This document shows, piece after piece, positions 38,601-53,100 of a stretch of DNA of 64,000 bases (the stretch's first letter is position 1; every line of letters begins with the position of its first letter). The stretch spans positions 13,654,001-13,718,000 of the forward strand of contig OX387201.1 of the NCBI GenBank assembly GCA_947561715.1, written 5' to 3'. The DNA comes from Ascidia mentula (taxonomy: Eukaryota > Chordata > Ascidiacea > Phlebobranchia > Ascidiidae). A program made the translations under genes and the position numbers. The notes beneath the pieces are model-generated. The model made no database searches, had not been told where the DNA came from, and saw only the letters and a program-made list of their open reading frames with translations.

Positions 38601-39431
38601 CGTTCGGATGAATCAAGTATGTTCCATTTACTCTCTCTGCCACGTGGGCACACGTTTTTACTATTCTCACATCTGTGGAAAAGTAATATAGACTATAAAC
38701 ACCAATCGACAATCAAGATATTTTTTGTTTTAATTTACCAGTTTCACATTTACTTCCGCTAAAGCCAACCGGGCAGATGCAGTAAAATCCGTTGTAAATA
38801 TCGTGACAGGTTCCATTGTTCGTGCATTCGTTCATCGCACAATCGTCTACAGCTAAAAACGCGAAGATTTTTTTCACAAGATGTTGCAGTGACTTGTATT
38901 TTTGAATTTCCTAATGTCAGCTGACTGCAGTTTTACAAATGGGCATTAATTCATACCAGGAATGGTTCTCAAATATCTTTTAAACCATGTCTCACATGTT
39001 TATTAAAAAAAATTATCGCGCCCATCTTAATTTATACATGTTAGTCTTATTTTACTGGTGGTTATATATACCACTATTCACTAACTCAAACATCCTCGGC
39101 CTAATTTTTTTTAAAACTTTGCCCCGCCACACTTTAGGAAGCAATAATGGTTACATATGGTCCACTTTTAGGGAAACGAATTTAAATTGCAATCCTAATA
39201 AAAGCCCAGTACGACAAACACAACCACTGAAATCACGAAATGTTTTACTAAATAACACTTGGGAATGCTGGGAATTTTGGATTAAACCCCACAAAACTTA
39301 CTGTTGCTTTCGCTTGCGCAGCCAAGAGGTTCCGATCCAGTGTAGAATGCGGTAATTTTAGCTGTGACTTCCACTTTGTAAGTTAGATATGGTATGACAA
39401 ACATCAAGACTTGCATGCATGTGGCCCTCAT
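35640..39431 (-). pseudogene. EGF plus fibrinogen-like copy C, probably impaired
   Basis: Exons in transcript order: 39431-39302, 38852-38739, 38672-38547, 37979-37828, 37707-37578, then the last exon body about 35843-35640. Exons 1-5 are open and spliceable. Relative to copies A and B, about 11 bp is missing just upstream of the last exon, removing the acceptor AG. In the needed frame a TAA (35846-35844) directly precedes the retained coding sequence, so the last exon cannot start further upstream. Intron 5 also carries a 1.2-kb insertion. Without the last exon the product would lack the final 70 residues of the fibrinogen-like domain. An unrecognised alternative acceptor or last exon would rescue it, so 'pseudogene' is a working call. 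Confidence 0.6.
36040..37238. mobile_element. 1.2-kb insertion with terminal inverted repeats in copy C intron 5
   Basis: This segment is absent from copies A and B. It replaces about 25 bp between gtgaa and atatgtaggtgctc in the intron. Its left end, gcagcatgatgag followed by gttcctcg, mirrors its right end, cgaggtgtgctcatcatgcc. No protein resembling a transposase is encoded. It looks like a non-autonomous DNA transposon, present also in copy D because the two were duplicated together. Confidence 0.65.
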
Positions 39432-40438
39432 AACGACTATTATTTGAAAATGTCTATTCACAATAAATAACTTAAAATTTTTTTTATCACAAACGTCTTC
39501 AAGTATAGCTTGATAATTTCTTTGTAACGGCATTTATTAGAAAACCCAACATATTCACAACCAACTTATTCATTTTGCAAAAAACTGCCAAATAGAGCGA
39601 TCACATGTTTTACTCTCACAGTTTCACATGTTTAAATTTTAGACAGATGACTGTTTGTCTATACTATAGCATATATGAGACTCGATTGGCCCAAATAAAC
39701 CACTATGACTAAAACTGAACAACAGTTATCGATTCACTTATCTAGTTTGGTCCAATTTGACTGCGGTAGATGTGTTTTTTTGTCTCATTAGTAACGACAC
39801 ACCGGAAGTGATTGATATTGGTAGGCCTGCTAAATACCCTTGCGAGAACTCCTGGCGAGAATACAAACTAACTATATAACTAACCGGTATTCTTCAGCTT
39901 TAACTGATTTTAGAATTAAACACACTTGCAGAAGGTCGCTTTGACATGGAAACCCCATGTTATTTTAAACCCCAAAAACAGTGCAATATTGAACTTCAGG
40001 AATATAAGCAGGGTTACCATCGGGACGAGATAAAAAATAAACACGTTGCATTTAGATGCCGAAATCTTGTACAGGATTATATTTGCGTAATGGCCTGCAC
40101 ATCCGAATACAAAGAAGATTTTATTGCAGAGATATCGAAAAGCCATGAATCGTCATTGAGTATAAGTATGCGGGCAAGCAAAAGTACCAACGATAATATT
40201 AAAATATAATCATGGCCCATTTAAGTACAAATTTGTGAGCGTCACAACACCATACGGTGGCACGCATAGTAGAAAACAATAAATATACATTGTGTTGAAT
40301 GGAAACAAAGAAAACAAGAAATATTTGTTTAGTTTTATTTTGACATGAGCGCGCAAGCTTTATTTATGTGCAACTTTTTGTTGAGCTGTAGACAGGGCCA
40401 CTATTTCGACATATACAGAATGTTTCATGTTGTTGGAA
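39432..40438. other. Spacer between copies C and D
   Basis: Nearly identical to 34633-35639 (offset 4,799 bp), with only scattered point differences. No gene was recognised. Confidence 0.6.
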
Positions 40439-43400
40439 TTATCCCCAGCATTCGAGTGGGCCGATCGTATAGTAACCAGATTCTCCAGCATTACCTGTAT
40501 CTCCAAATGCGACTTTACTCACTGGCAAATCGCTTTTCAAGGTCACGTACCCATCATCGAAGGTGGTAATATCATCGCTGTTTTGATCGCAGTTGCATTT
40601 AAAATCTGGATTGATGCAAGTACCTTTATAGGACAAAACAATTTATTTCAACAAGAAAGTACAATAAGTATAGTCCTATAAATTAACCCGTGGGTAGTTA
40701 CAAGCAAACATATGTAAGCCACTGAGTAACATTTTGTTTTGTGATTATATGACACATAACCAGTCACACGTTTTTTATATAGAGTAAATATAAACATAAT
40801 GTTACAACTAAAAGTCTAAAATGTTGACTTATTGAGTGAACGGGAGCAGCATGATGAGATGTTCCTCGTTCGTTAAACTACCGAACTCGCTAAAACTAAA
40901 TTTAGCGATGTATTTACGAGCGAGGGCCTCGGCACGAAAAAGAAAACGACTATGTTTCTGAATACGAGTTGCGTAATTTGCCATAATTTGCGCATATGCG
41001 GTATAGAATCTTGAATTTACCCCACATTTTTTTGTTCGTTTACATTATTTAGGTAAGTTTACGATATTGTGAGACCGAAATCTCAAATCAAATTGTTGCT
41101 TTGGTTTTAGGCTTAACAGTTGAGGAAATGTCTTGACATTGTATTGATCAATCTCATTTTAATTGATATAAAATTTTCATTGAATTACAATCCTACCACA
41201 CTTACTTTGCGAGTTATTAAAATCATTTACACGCCGGAAACTTACAATGGGTGTTAAAATACCCATAGTATCCTGATCAATATTATCAAATTTTTTCGCC
41301 TTCATTCGTGCAGAAAAATGTGCAAGGTCAGAGGCACATGAAAATTTACAATTGGCGAAGTTTTATTTACATAAGACGTTATAAAAACAACCCATGCAAA
41401 ATTGACACTATATTCAGGAATGTTGTTGTTCTGTCGATCGTTTTCACAACACTGAGTGTTGATGCAACTGCAAAAAAACTGTTGCTTTAACGACAGCAAC
41501 TACCTTGGTTGTGTTGGGCATTTTGATAAATGGCCGTTTCTTGATCGTTTCGAAATTTAAACGATTGGATTCATTTCGACGATTCAATGCGGATTAGTGT
41601 TGTTTCTTATTAAGCGATATTAAAATATTATTTTGTTTTGCTGTTAAATACCTTTTATTTTATAGCTTTTGCAAATCTTCGAAAAATTAATTAAATATAT
41701 ACTGATATTGTAAATGTAGGCAAGCAAAATTAAACTATTACCCCCAAGTCTAACATATCCCATTTTTGGCTTATTTTTAAAACAAATAATTGCAAAATAT
41801 GCTGCCGTAATGCAGTTTTTCGACAAAAATTAGTTTAGCGAGTGGTCTGAGATCTTCGTTAGTCAGCGATGAACTAACGGGATCGTTTTGCCAGAACGCG
41901 ACTCGTCATGCCAAAAGTTGCGTTAGCTATAGTTTATACGTCCATGTCAAACCCGCTGAACTTCACGAGGTGTGCTCATCATGCCGCGCCATATACGTAG
42001 GTGCTCGCAACATTACGCAATCGTGGTGCTGGGTAGTGATTGAAAGCATATGAACTGACAGCTTACAAATCATAACACTAACCAGAAGCATATGTAGTTA
42101 ATTATATGACAACAATCGACTGACTACGCTAAAATGAACACTTTTGCTATAACTGTGCGAGGTAATTAGTTGTTAGCAACACACGAGAAAATACATCAAA
42201 ATTTAAGTAATGTATTTAAAGTTGTGGTGATAACATTTGATGCTCACCAGAACATAGTATAGCTGGCTTATAGCAGTGGCCATATTAACCAGCTTTTCAA
42301 AATTAAAACGAATATTCTGAAAAAAGCACCTGTATCCCCACAGACACATGAGTAAGGGGTGTTTGTTCCAGCCCAATGATTCTTAAATATCCCGTCTTTA
42401 CCAGCATAAGATCCAAACGCTAATCCAGGTACGTGCAGAACAGAACCGGTGCAGATGTACTAAAAACATTTTTATGGAAATAAAGATCTTGAAACACTTT
42501 TTCACTGTTTAAACTTTTTTGCAAGTTGTTTATTTTACATTTTTAATGATATTTTTCCACTTATCAAGATATTCCATTCCTTCAAATACTGTCTGCACTC
42601 AGAAGCGCCAACAATCGCTTGTATTTGGATGCTTGTCAGTGTGTAGTTTATGTAGTGTTTGTAACACAGTGGTGGTTCGCAACTGCCGACCTCCGTCGGT
42701 GTCTTAGATTCGGGATCAACAATTGTTTCTGTGTGTGGTATATATATAATCACGGTTTCCATAACAGGTTTGTTTTCAAGAGTTAGTTTGTGTACATATA
42801 GTTTCGATTAGCGTGCTTAGTTTTGTCATCTATTGTAAACGGACTTATTTGTATAAAATGGGGATTTTAGTTTATAAAACACCGCGGTTGACGTTTTACG
42901 GTGTATTTGGGCGCTAACGTACAAACAAAAGTCATTACATTTTGACGTAATAACAGCCTTCACAATTGGTGATGTGACTGAATTAAATCACAATTCCATC
43001 TATTGCGTCATCAAAGAGCAGATAATGGTTATTTGTTTTGGTGTTGGCCGATGGTAACAACAAATGTATAGTGTTCAAGAAAACTACATTAAATATGGCA
43101 ACAAAAAATAGGGAACAAAGCAATTATCAACCCTTTTTTTGTGAGAAACAAAGTGTTACAATCGAATCTTACTTGCCAATCCACCCTCAAACTGACAAGT
43201 TGCATTGAACGGGTCTGTAGTTTCATCGTTCGGATGAATCAAGTAGGTTCCATTTACTCTCTCTGCCACGTGGGCACACGTTTTTATTTTTTTCACAACT
43301 GTGGAAAAGTAATACAGACTGTAAACACCAATCGACAAACAAGATATTTTTTTTTTAATTTACCAGTTTCACATTTTCTTCCGCTGAAGCCAACCGGGCA

Positions 43401-44026
43401 GATGCAGTAAAATCCGTTGTGAACATCGTGACAGGTTCCATTGTTCGTGCATTCGTTCATCGCACAATCGTCTACAGCTAAAAACGCGAAGATTTCTTTT
43501 CACAAGATGTTACAGTGATTTGTATTTTAAAATTTTCTAATTTTAACTGACTGCAGAGCTTTACATATGGGCATTAATTCATACCAGGAATGGTTCTCAA
43601 ACATTTTTACCTATGCCTCACACTTTTGTTCGAAAATTTAGTGCGCCTATCTTAATTTATACCTGCCAAATCACTCATAAATCAACATCCTTGGCCTAAA
43701 TTTTTTTAAACTTTTCCCCGCGACACTTTAAAAAGCAATAATGGTTACATATGGTCTGCTTTTATGGGAAACGAATTTAAATTGCAATCCTAATAAATGC
43801 CCAGTACGACAAACACAACCACTGAAATCAGGAAATGTTTTACTACATATCACTTGGGAATACCGTGAATTTTGGATTAAACCCCACAAAACTTACTGTT
43901 GCTTTCACTTGCGCAGCCAAGAGGTTCCGATTCAGTGTAGAATGCGGTAATTTTAGCTGTGACTTGAACTTTGTAAGTTAGATATGACATGACAAACAAC
44001 ATGACTTGCATGCATGTAGCCCTCAT
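40439..44026 (-). pseudogene. EGF plus fibrinogen-like copy D, probably a pseudogene
   Basis: Exon equivalents in transcript order: 44026-43897, 43477-43364, 43298-43173, 42728-42580, 42459-42330, and last exon body about 40642-40439. Exons 1-3 are open: signal peptide [22 protein letters not shown] domain, and [20 protein letters not shown] at the start of the fibrinogen-like domain. The donor after exon 4 reads GAATGG where the other copies have GTATGG. One alanine codon is missing before ECRQYLK, and a conserved CDKHY has become CYKHY. The last exon shares the lost acceptor seen in copy C. Two splice defects make a full product unlikely; a truncated EGF-containing product remains possible. 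Confidence 0.7.
40841..41990. mobile_element. Second copy of the 1.2-kb insertion, in copy D intron 5
   Basis: Homologous to 36040-37238, at the same intron position and with the same inverted ends (gcagcatgatgag and ctcatcatgccgcg). It is about 50 bp shorter, mainly through one internal deletion near the left end. It was co-duplicated with the host gene copy rather than inserted independently. Confidence 0.65.
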
Positions 44027-46451
<2,425 letters not shown>

Positions 46452-47121
46452 AAAGTTCACATCTTTTTTTGACATTCCTTGCACCTTGTATTCAATAGTT
46501 ACAATTTGCATTGCTGCATTTAGGTGTATGTCATTGGATTATTAATTTTTTTGTTGTTTTCTGCAGTTTACCAAACAATTCTGGAAATTACAATTGGCCT
46601 TTTTATTTGAGCGTTGTATCTAATGTATTGTATCCTACGGATTTGAAATGCATTAGTCAAAGGCAAAAAGTTATTGTGTTTTTTTTTGTGCCTGCTGTTG
46701 TAAATATGTATTCGACAATATAGTTGATTCTTGTGTGTATGTTTAGAGACAAGGTAGTTATGAATGCATAGAAGTAGAAGTCTGATGTGAAATTGGGCTT
46801 CTGTCCATAACTGAAAACATGGAGCAAAAAGGTATTGGTTTCCATTTGCCACATGAGCATTTAATCATATTATTGGTCATAACTTCCAAAATAGAGCTAT
46901 GTATGGGCCTAACTGAAGTTGCAAAAACCTTTTAAATGGGTAAAGGTAATTTTCAAGATATGTTGACGTATACCATATAATATTGCGAGCGCAATGATGG
47001 GTCTTTTATTTTAATTGAAATGTTTTGTCTGGCAAAGTGGTCATGTATTAAACATGTACACATCAGCATGTGTAATATGTTACTTTTTAATCTGACTTGT
47101 GTAGATATTGCAACAAAACCC
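46452..47121. other. Intergenic, PP2A 3' flank and 5' side of the zinc-finger gene
   Basis: Holds the PP2A 3' UTR and, from about 47105 (after tgtgtag), what is either the 5' UTR exon of the zinc-finger gene or the start of a coding exon. No repeat or additional gene was recognised. Confidence 0.5.
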
Positions 47122-50100
47122 ATGAAGCCTGATTCCCAGGATGGACAACAATCCAATGAATTAGGAAACAACCAGAAGGATGCAGGTCATGCACCTTGCA
47201 GTGTCACTGTAGTTGCACCAGGTTTGCCCACTGTGTGTAACGTTATTTATAAATACAAAGCCATCATTCCAAGCTGTGGCTGTTTCATTCATACGTCATA
47301 CCACAGATAAGCAAAGTGTAAAACCCACTCACCCAAAGGCAGTGGGTGGACTTCTACAACAACTAGCTCAGCAACCTGACAAGTACAGTGATATTCAAAA
47401 TCTTTCATCATCCAATGTAACCAAATTCAACTCCGGTATGAATTGTGTTGCTACAGAAAAACTAGTGTTTGATTTTGGTTTTGCCATCACATGTGTAAAT
47501 TTGCACAGCATGTTTCGTAACTTGGCAAATAGAAGGCAATGATTTACATAATGTTTACTTAAGTTGCTTCCTATCCAGTGGTACCCCTTTAACTGTGGAA
47601 ATACAGTATATAATTGAAAGGGTTGTATCTTATTTCGCAGGCTATTTTCACGAGATTTACCAGGAGTCGCAGGGCTGGCATCATGGAAACTGGCAACGAT
47701 CTTGTCCCTTCCGATGTGAGGTATATAACTATGATTTTAACCACTGATAAGAAATCATACTTTACATGATTTGTACTATGTTACACACACCAACACATCC
47801 TACATATTAACCCCTTTTTCTGAAAATGACTTCCAAACACAAAGGTGTAAAACAGTGTGACAATGAGTTTCACACTAGAAAATATGAATGTATTCACATC
47901 TGCACCAAAGTTAAAATCCTCAAAACAAATCTTAGTTGCCAATCTTATTGATGTAAAATACCCATATCAACACACCAACTTATGTATTATTGTTGCAAAA
48001 TTTCATAGATTTGCAGATACTTCCGTATCTGTGCTATTGCAACATATGCTAAACTAAGCTTTTGGATCTTGCATATATTCCAATCAATTCAAATTAGGTA
48101 CCATCACATGTTGTTGTGATAAAAACAAAATGTTGTTCACTAAAGTGGTCAAACACATGTTATTTAAACTTGGTATCTTTGTTAACAAATATCCAGTTCA
48201 TTGCAGAGTTCATGAAAGTCATTTAAAACCTGGGTTTTAAATTTAGATAGAACAAGATAATTCCACAAAATTTAGGGGTCAAAGCTCAGACATTAGTGGG
48301 CAAAAATAATACTGTTACTGATTCAAGGATCTTAATTTAATGCAAGTTTCTCCTCTGTGCATACGGCAAATAACAATAAACTTAGCCCCAAAAAACAATT
48401 TGATATTAAGCAGTTGGAAATGATGAATTAAAAAGTTTAACAAGTTTCATCAACAGTGAGGAATTCCTCTATGTCTAGTTAGTGATAAACACCTTGAACT
48501 GCAACTTGAGTGTACTTAAAGTGCTTTGGTGTTACAGTATTACCATTTAGGGAAACACACTACTTCAAGAAAGTCTGTGAAGGTCTATCTTCTTTGCTCA
48601 GGTCTGGGTTCTATTCTGCCATAAAAATACTTCCATTCACAGGCAATTGAAAAAATTCTATGAAAACCTAAATAAGTACAATGCAAGTTTGATTTTTTAT
48701 TACCATAAACAAAACAAAAAACGCTGATTGAGGACCAACAAATCACGAAAAGGCTCATCTTTTCATATATTTCCATTTACACTTTACACGCATATACTAG
48801 TTAGTTCATGCTTTCATGAATGTTTGTAAATTGTCTTCTTTCTACTGTGGAAGCTTTGTGATGTGAACTGCACCAGTAAACTGCATCTTCAACAACACAT
48901 GGCTGGAAGAAAGCACCTTATGGTAAGTAAAATTGAAAGATTTCAAATATTTTTAATTTATTTTATTATGCCTTAAACATTGTAACGTTTTTAATGAATT
49001 GTGTAACACTGACCTGCAATATTAACTCATTTTTAATTTTTGTAAACAAGACAGTAACTTGAAACTGTTTTTAACAGAAATCTAAAATGGAAGGATCAGC
49101 ATGTTTAACAGGTAATGCAGGCAACTTCTGTTGTATTTATTTAGTAAGTCCCAAGCCATATTTCTGTAATAATACGTCTTCAAACAGTGACTGCATAAAT
49201 TGGACTTTTTATTCATTATCTACAGTACATAAGTATTCACAGCCCATCAGGACCAAGAGGTATTTATTTATGCATTAATAGGGGACTGTAAGCAAGTTAA
49301 GCAAAGCAATGAGCTGCACAAACATGTAGAAACCGAAGGGTTTCAACATGCCTAAACTGAACAATGCTTTAGGCATGTATGCCCTCTTTGCTTCGTTGAA
49401 GCAGAGTTTAAAGGTAAATGCAGTATCATGAAAACAACTGCTTTACCTTGTGTATCGTATTGAACTTGAACTACAAATACTTGTGGTACTATGTGCTGGT
49501 ACTATCTAATTTGAATCCACTTTGTTTAAGCTAAACTAACAGTACCTTGCATGACTGTCATACATACAAACAAAAAAAATTAAATTGTTGGAGGTATTTA
49601 AATTTTTTGTAAAACATCAAATACTGAGATTTCAGTGCAGAAAATATGAGGAAAATAACACTTACCATATTTTGGTTATGTGAAACAAACTAAAACATTA
49701 CAATAGAGACACAAAGTTCAATTGTTTTCATATAATTATATGGTGGCAATTTGATTGGGTGCTTTGCATTGAAAATAAAAACAAGTAATTTATTGCGCTG
49801 ACCAGAAACCAAGAATTACAAGAGAAAGCAACACATAAGAATATTCTGCTATATCGAACAATGTTTTTGAAACACATAATGCAGCACATAAATTAAAATT
49901 TAATCACCTTATTACAGTCTACCAAAACCTGAAGTTACTGTGGGAATTTAGAAAAACATATTTTAATGTCAGCAGTGAGCGAGCGATTTAATGTTTGGCA
50001 TCTTAACAAAAAGCAGAACTACAATCTGCCAGCCAAAATCACTCTTATTTGCAACTAAATATGCAGAAACTCTTTCGTGAAAAAGTTTTTTCATGAACAA

Positions 50101-53100
50101 AAAAAGCTGTTTCAAAGAAAATGTTCCTTTTGAACATTTAAACCAAATCTGTTTTGGTTGAACATGAGGATAAATCAAAGCAACATATTTGTTCATTTTT
50201 AAAAGATTTACCACAATAAAATCTTATAAAAACTACAAAATTACTCAGATACGTTATAATTCATTATGTTCAGTTGATAGATTTTTGTATTTGTGACTAG
50301 ACCAAACAGCCAACAATTCTGCCACATTGAAACAACCAGTTGCAAAGAGGGCACAGGTTCAAGAAGCATTTGAGGAATTGGCAAAACAGGAACCAATACT
50401 TGGTAGTTGACAACAGTTATTTGTATTGAATATTATGTAAGTTTGTTTAATAGTGCAGTGTTCCAAAATTTTATGGCACATTTTGATCCTCAGCAATGGT
50501 TTGTGGCAAACCAAATTTTAGTATCAAGTCCGCTTTATTGGAACAACACTACTTAACAAAAGTAACCTTCCAAAATAGCACTAAAATAGTAATTAAAAGG
50601 GTAAAATACAAACTCTTGTATATATTCCTTTCTAATATTTGTGACTTAACTCAATGTGTACGAAATATTTATTTACACCTACAATTACTTGCATTTTTCT
50701 ACATTATGATTTTGTCCACGTTGCTGACATATATGTGCAAATTCACATCTTTGTGTTAACAAATACCTTGGCCTGCATATATGATAGTCTATGCCATGTA
50801 GGTAGGGTATCCACATATTAATGAATGTAATGCAGTGTTTTCAGCTATGGAATTATGAAAGTTCATATTTGTTGTTTTTATATATTAATATAGAGTGTTA
50901 AGAAGTGTCAGTTAGACTAACTGTTTGTTAATCATAAGAAATTTGAAACATTCCCTTACTTTGTGACCAAAAACTTACATAACCATTAATAAAACTTTTT
51001 GTAAGGCACAGGGATAAATGAAGGCAGGATTCCCTTGTGTTTGACAGTGGCATGATTACGTATTGCATAAAACTAATATGTGGTGTATTATACATTTTAG
51101 TTGAGTTTATTTTACAAACTTGAGAAAGGGTGAACAAAATGGAAAAATTATATCTTTATAACAGTTTAATGAATAGCTTGCAACAGTTATTTGGCTAAAA
51201 GCACTATTTCAAAAATCTTGCTGAAATGACAGGCTATGATTGTCCAACTTATCCGTGTAATCAAATTCACAGGTTTGCATATGGTGTTTGAGGAAGAGTA
51301 TGATGACATACTGAGCTATACATGCAAGTTGTGTAATCTTCAATTAATGGTTGCATCAATAACAGCCCATGTAGTTGGATGGAAACACAGGTTTAAATAT
51401 ATGGTGAGTTCTTGCACAAAGTTTTTTCTTGCTTTTAAATGTTCAGAGCAGTGTGCAAGGTCCTATTATTGTATGCCATAGAGCAGTGGTTCCCAATCTT
51501 TCTTGGCTTGTGCCACCCTTACAGAATATGTAAAGATTTTGTGGCATGCAATGACGACAAACGAACGATTGTCATGAATATTGCTATTGACATTTCTATC
51601 TGACTCCAGGGGTTTTATTAACATAAAATTTTTTTTTAAAAAAATACTACCTGTGAACTATTTGGTGAAACATTACCGGAGTAAATATTAGAAAACGTTT
51701 GCAACACCCTTGAAATTTACTATTATGGAGTGTGGTCTGGGCCAGCCAATCAATAAATAAAAATAAAAAATACCCATAAAAAGTGCGTCCAATTAATCAA
51801 GAAAACATGCAATTAAAACTATCTTGCATACGATAACCCTCTATTCCTCTTTGCACATTCGTGTGTGCTAACAGCTTTTTCTTGAGTCAAACTACATTCC
51901 TAATATTTGCAACATGTTTAACAACTGAACTAATTGACTTTACACACAGGGAAACAGCATGCCATTGCAACAACGTAACTATTGAATAAACGGATATCTC
52001 ATCCTTAGCCAAGTGCACAGAAAATGACTCTGGTCCTTATAGATTGACGAAAAATAGCACTTGTTTCATAACAATGCAGCATGTTCAGTAACAATTGCCA
52101 CATGTTCCTCACATCAACAATGCTTAGAAACATTAGCTTGTTTCACATGGAGTGCACAAGATATTAATAAGTTTACATGTTTTTATTGACCATTATTCCC
52201 ATTGTCCTTATAATAGAATCCCACTGATTTTAAATCCCCATATCAAACAATATGAACAGTGGGAATTACTCATATCTTTTATCATGCAGTTTGCCTAAAA
52301 CTGGTAGGAGTAAAATTCCTGAAGTAATGGCAACTAATTTCCATCAATAAGCCCACAAGAAATATGACAGTGGCCTGTGATCTAATCAAGTTGGGTAAAT
52401 TTGGCCCTGCTTTGCTAACAGTCTTCCTACCCTAAGTTTGTTAATAGTTCACTTGAACTTGTTGAAATCTGAATTATTTTTGCAAAAAGAACTTTCCTCT
52501 TATCACTGTAGAAAAACAATATTATTTTTTGACAGCAAATTCATGATTTTGAACGCTGGAAGAAATTGAATGCTGTCAACCCATCTGGTGGAAGTAAAGT
52601 AACTGGTCTGATGAGAACATATGCTAACAAAATTTCCCATTTTATTAACGGCGCCTACAAAATACCTAAAATTAAGGTAAGGGTGACAATGTATCAATAT
52701 TTCAATCTCATTTAAAAATTGTACTTAGATATTTAAATTTCAGTTATACTTTTTCAGGTTATTAAACACCAGGGTTTATTCCCATTTCAACCAAAAGCAA
52801 ACAAGAAGCATTTCATAAAAACTGTTCCTGTGCAAGACAAAATGTGTGTATAATGTTATTTTAATTTGCATAATAATTTTGTGTCATCCAAGTATAATGT
52901 TCTTGTTTTGAATGTTGCATAGTTGCCATTAATAAAAGTTAACAATGTGCATGCAAAATTTGCCTAAAATGTTTTAAAATTATGAAGTGACATTTTTATA
53001 ACATCACTCTTTAGTCAATCTTTGCATAACACGTCTATTTTAAAAATTTCTTAGCCCTGCTGTGATTAGCAATGAGCCAGCACTGATGAAATCCCGAAAA

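Noticed and set aside
28220-40570. Repeated plus-strand open frames (91, 83, 122, 87 codons) nearly identical between copies
   Set aside because: They lie antisense to exons and flanks of the tandem genes and are repeated only because the DNA is duplicated. Their reading frames are not kept in the more diverged copy D.
28365-44026. The fibrinogen-like cluster as the ascidian s-Themis self-incompatibility locus
   Set aside because: As I recall, s-Themis genes pair with a nested polycystin-1-like v-Themis on the opposite strand in the first intron. No such gene is present in these short first introns, and the CNTNAP-like domain type need not match.
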